DNA of 64,000 bases. Origin: Zeugodacus cucurbitae. Lineage: Eukaryota > Arthropoda > Insecta > Diptera > Tephritidae. The stretch spans positions 2,130,001 to 2,194,000 of the forward strand of contig NC_071672.1 in assembly GCF_028554725.1 (NCBI RefSeq), read 5' to 3'. Within the stretch, counting starts at the first letter, position 1. Each line of letters starts with the position of its first letter. Positions 32,994 to 43,100 of the stretch are shown in pieces. Below the pieces are notes generated by a model. That model was not told the origin of the DNA. It ran no database searches and saw only the letters and a program-made list of their open reading frames with translations. A program made the position numbers and the translations under genes.

Positions 32994-34213
32994 AAAAAAA
33001 TAGAATTATTCACTTCCTTACTATCTTCAAGTTCTCTATAGCTTTGCCTAGGCGATTGCAAGCGATATTGGCTGCTACTGCTGCTAGGGTGTCCTGCTAT
33101 TCGGGATCTTTCTTGATCGGTTTCTATATTATCTACTTCCATTGGCTCTCCTCTATCTAGCCTTAATTGATTTGAGTTCATATTTCTTCTTTCTCTACCT
33201 GAATTATTATCTCTGTAATCTTTATACGTTTGGAACCTTTGTCCATATTGATGAGAATTATTATCCCTATTTCCTTTGTGCAAGAAATTTTGTCTAATTT
33301 GATATGAATTGTTTTCACCATATCCTTTATTTTGTGAAAAATTTTGGACATTTTGCCTAACTTGTCCTGATCTAATATCTTTACCTACATATTTTTCGTT
33401 ATAATTATTGTAATTTCCTCTATTATCATTATTATGATATTGTCCGTACTGTCCTAGATATTTTTCGTTATAGTTATTGTAATTTCTTTTATTATTATTA
33501 TAATGACTTTGTCCGTGTGAGGTTTTGGATTTTTTAAATTCTGGCCTAATACACGTATCTTCGTATCTTCTTTTAGTCATAATATCTATGATATTGTAAA
33601 GGTCGTGTTCCTCATATATTTTGTCCAGTAATGTCCCCTGTGTCATTTCTTTAATTGTGTTAACTAAAAGGCTGTCTATGTTAGTTAAATCTATCCCTAT
33701 ATCGTCTTTGTAGTATAATTTTATTTCGTCCGACTTATATGTGATTTTTTGAATTTGTATTGATAACTCACTTACCGTATTCGCTTTCATACCACATATC
33801 CTCCTGTAAATGTCATGAGGTTCGATGTCCGGTTTGTATCGAAGTTTTAACGCCTTCTTTATTTCTGTCCAGTTGTCAGGGTGGGGTATGTTAATTATTA
33901 CGTCCTTTGCTTCTCCTTGTATGGTCCTGTAGTACACTGCTCGAGTAGCTTCCCTCTTTGTTTCGTCATCTCTGATATTTGACAGCAGATATTCTATGCT
34001 GCTCATAAAGGAGTTTATGGTTACGTCTCCTTGTCCGGTGAATGTTGGTATATGTTGAATATTTTTTATGACTCTTTGTATATCGTTGTTATTAGAATGT
34101 CGCTGTTGTAATTCGACGTATGCTAGGCGTAGTTGCTCCAGCTGCGTTTCTCTACGGTTAAGTTGTTCTAATAGCTCCATATTTGGATTTTGGATCTGTT
34201 CCTGTTGCGCCAT
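32960..34213 (-). CDS. gag: Gag structural protein of the errantivirus-type element
   Basis: A 417-residue capsid/nucleocapsid precursor that packages the element RNA in cytoplasmic particles. The ATG at 34213 is the first after the leader. Residues 10-45 (LEQLNRRETQLEQLRLAYVE) look coiled-coil. Residues 60-215 hold the capsid-like core (TFTGQGDVTINSFMSSIEYL). From about 225 on it is Asn/Tyr/Gln/Arg-rich with repeated NNYNEKY motifs (two copies). There is no CCHC zinc knuckle; errantivirus Gags often lack one and use a basic region. A GEPMEVDNIE patch sits near 355. The last codons overlap pol, and the TAA is at 32960. The frame is intact. Confidence 0.9.
   Translation of the reverse strand: MAQQEQIQNPNMELLEQLNRRETQLEQLRLAYVELQQRHSNNNDIQRVIKNIQHIPTFTGQGDVTINSFMSSIEYLLSNIRDDETKREATRAVYYRTIQGEAKDVIINIPHPDNWTEIKKALKLRYKPDIEPHDIYRRICGMKANTVSELSIQIQKITYKSDEIKLYYKDDIGIDLTNIDSLLVNTIKEMTQGTLLDKIYEEHDLYNIIDIMTKRRYEDTCIRPEFKKSKTSHGQSHYNNNKRNYNNYNEKYLGQYGQYHNNDNRGNYNNYNEKYVGKDIRSGQVRQNVQNFSQNKGYGENNSYQIRQNFLHKGNRDNNSHQYGQRFQTYKDYRDNNSGRERRNMNSNQLRLDRGEPMEVDNIETDQERSRIAGHPSSSSSQYRLQSPRQSYRELEDSKEVNNSIFFTRKPRRAYPE
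32993..33001 (-). promoter_or_regulatory. Gag-Pol -1 frameshift slippery run
   Basis: Sense strand ATTTTTTTT, read in gag as ATT TTT TTT ACA. The pol frame is open only from 33005 to the left (a TAA at 33008-33006 closes it upstream), and gag stops at 32960, so the shift must occur in a 46-nt window in which T8 is the only good slippery heptamer (T TTT TTT). Confidence 0.75.
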
Positions 34214-34649
34214 CCTTCTTCTTCTATCAAACGTTCGCTGCCTTGATGATTCAATTTTTATTATTTTTTTTTCGTCACTTCACTTTATTCACTTTATTGA
34301 TTTGGTGAATTCACGCTTTCTTTGTTTAAGACGTGTTCACTGCAAATCTTTTTTTTTCTGCACTTGTATATTGATTTGGTGAATTCACGCTTTCTTTGTT
34401 TAAGACGTGTTCACTGCAAATCTTTTTACACTTTTGTTGCGAGAGTTGTTGTTTTTTGTTGTGTTTTACGTATTTATGGTGAATTTACGCCGTTAATGAG
34501 GTCGCTTTTCACTGCACAAATTTTTTATTTTATATTATTTTATACTCTAGAGGGTCCGGTCAACTTCCTAAGTTGGCTACGGATTCGCAGAGTTATTTTG
34601 GGGATTATAAGTTTAATTATCACTATCCTTTGTAATTAGTTACAAGGAT
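34214..34649 (-). other. 5' leader of the LTR element with tandem repeats
   Basis: Untranslated leader between the primer binding site and gag. It contains a 74-bp direct repeat (34296-34369 and 34370-34443; shared core GGTGAATTCACGCTTTC ... GTGTTCACTGCAAATCT) and a third, degenerate copy near 34471-34530. Leader repeats in the related gypsy element act as an insulator through a zinc-finger protein; whether these do so is unknown. Confidence 0.7.
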
Positions 34650-34663
34650 TACCGACTGCGCCA
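34650..34663 (-). promoter_or_regulatory. Primer binding site, tRNA-Ser-like
   Basis: The sense strand reads TGGCGCAGTCGGTA starting with the last base of the 5' LTR. It is complementary to a 3' end of form CGACUGCG-CCA, as in insect tRNA-Ser, the primer reported for 17.6/297-type elements. The tRNA identity is from memory of that family. Confidence 0.7.
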
Positions 34664-35045
34664 CTTTTCTCTTTAGTCGTTGTGAACGGGTTTTTAAAAA
34701 ATAATAAAAATCAATTTACATTGCAACGAGCTGACGTTGATGACATCCAAGAACAGACTACTTTATTTAATGTTATTCACTTAAAATCAAACTTAGTTTA
34801 ATTACAATTTGCTTATTAATTAATTTTAACATATTGTATTTATGAAATTGTTGATTCAGCATATTACTGTTAATTTGGATAATTCTTAAGAAATTTATTG
34901 TCTTTTTCATTTTCAACTACTTTATTTGTTTAGCATTTTTGTAAAAGGCCGGAAATGGTATTATGTTACAATTTGTTTCAACAGTTCATCGTACTTATCA
35001 ATTGCACCGTCAGGTGTTTTTACATAATTATTCGTATATGTAACT
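34663..35045 (-). repeat. 5' LTR of the errantivirus-type element
   Basis: 383 bp; promoter-bearing LTR, upstream of gag on the minus strand. It differs from the 3' LTR only at 34748 (C). Its outer end abuts CGCG at 35046-35049. Confidence 0.95.
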
Positions 35046-35308
35046 CGCGCACTTCTGCGAATACCCACAATGTGTGTAATCCCTTAAAAACACAAGCGAC
35101 CGCGTACCTGCTCTACAACAATGTTTTACTGGCCTTCAATATTATTACACACTATATTTTTGCTAAGTCACTCCCGAAAAAAAATTCCGAAAAACTGCTA
35201 AACACTTTTAAAATCGCTTTAAAAACTCGCAATGATGCGCAAACACGTCCGTTCACTTCGAGGTTCTACAAAAAACCAGTAGATAGAAACCTAAAGCCAA
35301 TATTAACG
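35046..35308 (-). other. LINE-1 5' UTR, outer part
   Basis: Begins with the right CGCG target duplication (35046-35049). It contains AATCCCTT ... ACCGCGTACCTG as in 27955-27990, so it continues the LINE-1 5' UTR beyond the LTR element. The rest is AT-rich, with no gene. It ends where LINE-2 3' UTR sequence (CGTGAGTACCTGCCG) begins, near 35309; this is taken as the LINE-1 5' end, but the exact base is uncertain. Confidence 0.65.
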
Positions 35309-35899
35309 TGAGTACCTGCCGACGACGGCCTTACCTCACGGTGCTCAAAAGCACAGCGGATCAAATCAATGCGATGATCAGCGCCCCGAAAAATGCAATG
35401 CATTATTCAGTACCAATTGGCGTGTGGAATGGACACACTAACCACCTTGGTGAGGTTCGAGGCCTATCTAAAACCTCTGCCGTACTTTGGGTCCGGCACC
35501 CGGTTGCAATGCAACTCCACATTGAGTGACAAATATCACTCTCCCCGCATTCGGGTATTAAACCACAACCACCACGATACTCCCCGAGGGGCCAGTCCGC
35601 ACGAGTAGGTTGGAGCGAACTCCAAGGGCTCCTACTCCCCGTGGTACCAGAATTAAGTCTCCGGTCAGACCTCGTAGTTGAAACTACTACCAGTTGAGCT
35701 TCCATACTGCTCTGAACTGGTGACCAGGGGTTGGAACCCATTTTCTCATCCAATACACACACAATACACACACCATTCACACAAAGAAACTATACTTAGT
35801 TTCCAGCTAATTGTCTTCGCCGCTTAAACACCTCACGCGCAAACACACCAAATAATTCTAATCGTTCGGCATCCCAACTAGTGGAGATCACACCACACA
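35309..35899 (-). mobile_element. 5'-truncated LINE-2, relative of LINE-1
   Basis: About 590 bp of the 3' end of a related LINE: end of ORF2 plus 3' UTR. The 3' UTR (35309-35725) is about as similar to LINE-1 as recent copies would be (both hairpins identical), while the coding end is clearly diverged. A CA-rich stretch (35750-35785) lies between. It stops abruptly at 35899 against satellite (TATGAATTCATAAAC), the usual 5' truncation of a LINE insert. Confidence 0.8.
35796..35899 (-). pseudogene. C-terminal remnant of LINE-2 ORF2
   Basis: About 33 codons ending in FKRRRQLAGN then TAA (35798-35796). They align with the LINE-1 ORF2 end (FSRRRQLVVN), including VxGVIS and NAEH/DAER blocks. Truncated at the satellite junction; no function. 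Confidence 0.7.
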
Positions 35900-37709
35900 C
35901 TATGAATTCATAAACTTAGTACCTATATGAAAATTATTTAGTATTTCTATGAAAATTTTTTACTTGTATGAATTCATAAACTTAGTACCTATATGAAATT
36001 TATTTAGTATCTATATGAAAATTATTTAGTATTTATATGAAAATTTTTAACTTGTATGAATTCACAAACTTAGTATCTATATGAAAATTATTTAGTATTT
36101 ATATGAAAATTTTTACTTGTAAGAATTCATAAACTTAGTACCTATATGAAAATTATTTAGTATCTATATGAAAATTATTTAGTATTTATATGAAAATTTT
36201 TTACTTGTATGAATTCATAAACTTAGTATCTATATGAAAATTATTTAGTATTTATATGAAAATTTTTTACTTGTATGAATTCATAAACTTAGTACCTATA
36301 TGAAAATTATTTAGTATCTATATGAAAATTATTTAGTATTTATATGAAAATTATTTACTTGCATGAATTCATAAACTTAGTACCTATATGAAAATTATTT
36401 AGTATCTATATGAAAATTATTTAGTATTTATATGAAAATTTGTAACTTGTATGAATTCATAAACTTAGTATCTATATGAAAATTATTTAGTATTTATATG
36501 AAAATTTTTAACTTGTATGAATTCATAAACTTAGTATCTATATGAAAATTATTTAGTATTCATATGAAAATTTTTTACTTGTATGAATTCATAAACTTAG
36601 TATCTATATGAAAATTATTTAGTATTTATATGAAAATTATTTAGTATTTATATGAAAATTTTTAACTTGTATGAATTCATAAACTTAGTAACTATATGAA
36701 AATTATTTAGTATTTATATGAAAATTTTTTACTTGTATGAATTCATAAACTTAGTATCTATATGAAAATTATTTAGTATTTATATGAAAATTTTTTACTT
36801 GTATGAATTCATAAACTTAGTATCTATATGAAAATTATTTAGTATTTATATGAAAATTATTTAGTATTTATATGAAAATTATTTAATATTTATATGAAAA
36901 TTTTTAATTTGTATGAATTCATAAACTTTGTATCTATATGAAAATTATTTAGTATTTATATGAAAATTATTTACTTGCATGAATTCATAAACTTAGTACC
37001 TATATGAAAATTATTTAGTATTTATATGAAAATTTTTAACTTGTATGAATTCTTAAACTTAGTACCTATATGAAAATTATTTAGTACCTATATGAAAATT
37101 ATTTAGTATTTATATGAAAATTATTTAGTATTTATATGAAAATTTTTTACTTGTATGAACTCATAAACTTAGTATCTATATGAAAATTATTTAGTATTTA
37201 TATGAACATTTTTTACTTGTATGAATTCATAAACTTAGTATCTATATGAAAATTATTTAGTATTTACATGAAAATTTTTAACTTGTATGAATTCATAAAC
37301 TTAGTATCTATATGAAAATTATTTAGTATTTATATGAAAATTTTTTACTTGTATGAACTCATAAACTTAGTATCTATATGAAAATTATTTAGTATTTATA
37401 TGAACATTTTTTACTTGTATGAATTCATAAACTTAGTATCTATATGAAAATTATTTAGTATTTATATGAACATTTTTTACTTGTATGAATTCATAAACTT
37501 AGTATCTATATGAAAATTATTTAGTATTTATATGAAAATTTTTAACTTGTATGAATTCATAAACTTAGTATCTATATGAAAATTATTTAGTATTTATATG
37601 AAAATTTTTAACATGTATGAATTCATAAACATAGTATCTATATGAAAATTATTTAGTATTTATATGAAAATTATTTACTTGTATGAATTCATAAACTTTG
37701 TACCTATAT

Positions 37710-40165
37710 GAAAATTATTTAGTATCTATATGAAAATTATTTAGTATTTATATGAAAATTTTTAACTTGTATGAATTCATAAACTTAGTATCTATATGAA
37801 AATTATTTAGTATTTATATGAAAATTTTTTACTTGTATGAATTCATAAACTTAGTATATATATGAAAATTTTTTACTTGTATGAATTCATAAACTTAGTA
37901 CCTATATGAAAATTATTTAGTATCTATATGAAAATTATTTAGTATTTCTATGAAAATTTTTTTCTTGTATGAATTCATAAACTTAGTACCTATATGAAAA
38001 TTATTTAGTATCTATATGAAAATTACTTAGTATTTATATGAAAATTATTTAGTATTTATATGAAAATTTTTAACTTGTATGAATTCACAAACTTAGTATC
38101 TATATGAAAATTATTTAGTATTTATATGAAATTTTTTTACTTGTATGAATTCATAAACTTAGTATCTATATGAAAATTATTTAGTATTTATATGAAAATT
38201 TTTTAATTGTATGAATTCATAAACTTAGTATCTATATGAAAATTATTTAGTATTTATATGAAAATTATTTACTTGTATGAATTCATAAACTTAGTACCTA
38301 TATGAAAATTATTTAGTATCTATATGAAAGTTATTTAGTATTTATATGAAAATTTTTAACTTGTATGAATTCATAAACTTAGTATCTATATGAAAATTAT
38401 TTAGTATTTATATGAAAATTTTTAACTTGTATGAATTCATAAACTTAGTATCTATATGAAAATTATTTAGTATTTATATGAAAATTTTTAACTTGTATGA
38501 ATTCATAAACTTAGTATCTATATGAAAATTTTTTACTTGTATGAATTCATAAACTTAGTACCTATATGAAAATTATTTAGTATTTCTATGAAAATTTTTT
38601 ACTTGTATGAATTCATAAACTTAGTACCTATATGAAATTTATTTAGTATCTATATGAAAATTATTTAGTATTTATATGAAAATTTTTAACTTGTATGAAT
38701 TCATAAACTTAGTATCTATATGAAAATTATTTAGTATTTATATGAAAATTTTTACTTGTATGAATTCATAAACTTAGTACCTATATGAAAATTATTTAGT
38801 ATCTATATGAAAATTATTTAGTATTTATATGAAAATTTTTTACTTGTATGAATTCATAAACTTAGTATCTATATGAAAATTATTTAGTATTTATATGAAA
38901 ATTTTTTACTTGTATGAATTCATAAACTTTGTACCTATATGAAAATTATTTAGTATCTATATGAAAATTATTTAGTATTTATATGAAAATTTTTAACTTG
39001 TATGAATTCATAAACTTAGTATCTATATGAAAATTATTTAGTATTTATATGAAAATTTTTTACTTGTATGAATTCATAAACTTAGTATATATATGAAAAT
39101 TTTTTACTTGTATGAATTCATAAACTTAGTACCTATATGAAAATTATTAGTATCTATATGAAAATTATTTAGTATTTCTATGAAAATTTTTTTCTTGTAT
39201 GAATTCATAAACTTAGTACCTATATGAAAATTATTTAGTATCTATATGAAAATTACTTAGTATTTATATGAAAATTATTTAGTATTTTTATGAAAATTTT
39301 TAACTTGTATGAATTCACAAACTTAGTATCTATATGAAAATTATTTAGTATTTATATGAAATTTTTTTACTTGTATGAATTCATAAACTTAGTATCTATA
39401 TGAAAATTATTTAGTATTTATATGAAAATTTTTTAATTGTATGAATTCATAAACTTAGTATCTATATGAAAATTATTTAGTATTTATATGAAAATTATTT
39501 ACTTGTATGAATTCATAAACTTAGTACCTATATGAAAATTATTTAGTATCTATATGAAAGTTATTTAGTATTTATATGAAAATTTTTAACTTGTATGAAT
39601 TCATAAACTTAGTATCTATATGAAAATTATTTAGTATTTATATGAAAATTTTTAACTTGTATGAATTCATAAACTTAGTATCTATATGAAAATTATTTAG
39701 TATTTATATGAAAATTTTTAACTTGTATGAATTCATAAACTTAGTATCTATATGAAAATTTTTTACTTGTATGAATTCATAAACTTAGTACCTATATGAA
39801 AATTATTTAGTATTTCTATGAAAATTTTTTACTTGTATGAATTCATAAACTTAGTACCTATATGAAATTTATTTAGTATCTATATGAAAATTATTTAGTA
39901 TTTATATGAAAATTTTTAACTTGTATGAATTCATAAACTTAGTATCTATATGAAAATTATTTAGTATTTATATGAAAATTTTTACTTGTATGAATTCATA
40001 AACTTAGTACCTATATGAAAATTATTTAGTATCTATATGAAAATTATTTAGTATTTATATGAAAATTTTTTACTTGTATGAATTCATAAACTTAGTATCT
40101 ATATGAAAATTATTTAGTATTTATATGAAAATTTTTTACTTGTATGAATTCATAAACTTAGTACG
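37710..40165 (+). repeat. Higher-order repeat, two units of about 1,230 bp
   Basis: TTTTAATTGT (38201, 39431), GAAATTTTTTTACTTG (38130, 39360) and CTTAGTATATATATG (37854, 39084) recur with a 1,230-bp offset and the same monomer order between them. A missing base near 39147 (ATTATTAG for ATTATTTAG) marks the second unit. The boundaries are approximate. Confidence 0.75.
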
Positions 40166-43100
40166 TATATGAAAATTATTTAGTATCTATATGAAAATTA
40201 TTTAGTATTTATATGAAAATTATTTACTTGTATGAATTCATAAACTTGGTACCTATATGAAAATTATTTAGTATCTATATGAAAATTATTTAGTATTTAT
40301 ATGAAAATTTGTAACTTGTATGAATTCATAAACTTAGTATCTATATGAAAATTATTTAGTATTTATATGAAAATTTTTAACTTGTATGAATTCATAAACT
40401 TAGTATCTATATGAAAATTATTTAGTATTTATATGAAAATTTTTTACTTGTATGAATTCATAAACTTAGTATCTATATGAAAATTATTTAGTATTTATAT
40501 GAAAATTTTTTACTTGTATGAATTCATAAACTTAGTATTTATATGAAAATTTTTAACTTGTATGAATTCTTAAACTTAGTACCTATATGAAAATTATTTA
40601 GTATCTATATGAAAATTATTTAGTATTTATATGAAAATTATTTAGTATTTATATGAAAATTTTTAACTTGTATGAATTCATAAACTTAGTAACTATATGA
40701 AAATTATTTAGTATTTATATGAAAATTTTTTACTTGTATGAATTCATAAACTTAGTATCTATATGAAAATTATTTAGTATTTATATGAAAATTGTTTTCT
40801 TGTATGAATTCATAAACTTAGTATCTATATGAAAATTATTTAGTATATATATGAAAATTTTTTACTTGTATGAATTCATAAACTTAGTACCTATATGAAA
40901 ATTATTTAGTATCTATATGAAAATTATTTAGTATTTCTATGAAAATTTTTTTCTTGTATGAATTCATAAACTTAGTACCTATATGAAAATTATTTAGTAT
41001 CTATATGAAAATTACTTAGTATTTATATGAAAATTATTTAGTATTTATATGAAAATTTTTAACTTGTATGAATTCACAAACTTAGTATCTATATGAAAAT
41101 TATTTAGTATTTATATGAAAATTTTTTACTTGTATGAATTCATAAACTTAGTATCTATATGAAAATTATTTAGTATTTATATGAAAATTTTTTACTTGTA
41201 TGAGTTCATAAACTTAGTATCTATATGAAAATTATTTAGTATTTATATGAAAATTATTTACTTGTATGAATTCATAAACTTAGTACCTATATGAAAATTA
41301 TTTAGTATCTATATGAAAGTTATTTAGTATTTATATGAAAATTTTTAACTTGTATGAATTCATAAACTTAGTATCTATATGAAAATTTTTAACTTGTATG
41401 AATTCATAAACTTAGTATCTATATGAAAATTATTTAGTATTTATATGAAAATTTTTAACTTGTATGAATTCACAAACTTAGTATCTATATGAAAATTATT
41501 TAGTATTTATATGAAAATTTTTTACTTGTATGAATTCATAAACTTAGTATCTATATGAAAATTATTTAGTATTTATATGAAAATTTTTTACTTGTATGAG
41601 TTCATAAACTTAGTATCTATATGAAAATTATTTAGTATTTATATGAAAATTATTTACTTGTATGAATTCATAAACTTAGTACCTATATGAAAATTATTTA
41701 GTATCTATATGAAAGTTATTTAGTATTTATATGAAAATTTTTAACTTGTATGAATTCATAAACTTAGTATCTATATGAAAATTTTTAACTTGTATGAATT
41801 CATAAACTTAGTATCTATATGAAAATTATTTAGTATTTATATGAAAATTTTTAACTTGTATGAATTCATAAACTTAGTATCTATATGAAAATTATTTAGT
41901 ATTCATATGAAAATTTTTTACTTGTATGAATTCATAAACTTAGTATCTATATGAAAATTTTTAACTTGTATGAATTCATAAACTTAGTATCTATATGAAA
42001 ATTATTTAGTATTTATATGAAAATTTTTAACTTGTATGAATTCATAAACTTAGTATCTATATGAAAATTATTTAGTATTTATATGAAAATTTTTAACTTG
42101 TATGAATTCATAAACTTAGTATCTATATGAAAATTATTTAGTATTTCTATGAAAATTTTTTACTTGTATGAATTCATAAACTTAGTACCTATATGAAATT
42201 TATTTAGTATCTATATGAAAATTATTTAGTATTTATATGAAAATTTTTAACTTGTATGAATTCATAAACTTAGTATCTATATGAAAATTATTTAGTATTT
42301 ATATGAAAATTTTTACTTGTATGAATTCATAAACTTAGTACCTATATGAAAATTATTTAGTATCTATATGAAAATTATTTAGTATTTATATGAAAATTTT
42401 TTACTTGTATGAATTCATAAACTTAGTATCTATATAAAAATTATTTAGTATTTATATGAAATTTTTTTACTTGTATGAATTCATAAACTTAGTACCTATA
42501 TGAAAATTATTTAGTATCTATATGAAAATTATTTAGTATTTATATGAAAATTATTTACTTGCATGAATTCATAAACTTAGTACCTATATGAAAATTATTT
42601 AGTATCTATATGAAAATTATTTAGTATTTATATGAAAATTTGTAACTTGTATGAATTCATAAACTTAGTATCTATATGAAAATTATTTAGTATTTATATG
42701 AAAATTTTTAACTTGTATGAATTCATAAACTTAGTATCTATATGAAAATTATTTAGTATTCATATGAAAATTTTTTACTTGTATGAATTCATAAACTTAG
42801 TATCTATATGAAAATTATTTAGTATTTATATGAAAATTTTTTACTTGTATGAATTCATAAACTTAGTATTTATATGAAAATTTTTAACTTGTATGAATTC
42901 TTAAACTTAGTACCTATATGAAAATTATTTAGTATCTATATGAAAATTATTTAGTATTTATATGAAAATTATTTAGTATTTATATGAAAATTTTTAACTT
43001 GTATGAATTCATAAACTTAGTAACTATATGAAAATTATTTAGTATTTATATGAAAATTTTTTACTTGTATGAATTCATAAACTTAGTATCTATATGAAAA

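Larger units (their letters stand above)
28039..35045 (-). mobile_element. Errantivirus-type Gypsy LTR retroelement, complete (7,007 bp)
   Basis: A full-length endogenous LTR element on the minus strand inserted in the LINE-1 5' UTR. It has two 383-bp LTRs (28039-28421, 34663-35045) with one mismatch, a CGCG target duplication, a tRNA-Ser-like primer binding site, a polypurine tract, gag, pol in the -1 frame, and a third frame of the env class. A Gag without zinc knuckle, gag-pol overlap and a furin-site envelope place it with the insect errantiviruses (17.6/297/gypsy-like group). gag and pol look intact; env carries a stop codon. The near-identical LTRs mean it inserted very recently. Confidence 0.94.

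Noticed and set aside
34068..34639. Plus-strand frames across the gag start and the leader of the LTR element
   Set aside because: They run opposite to the element and arise from T-rich leader repeats; hydrophobic only because of T-rich codons.
23372..35905. A target-site duplication (TATG) flanking the whole retroelement cluster
   Set aside because: Only four bases, and TATG occurs in every satellite monomer, so a chance match is expected.
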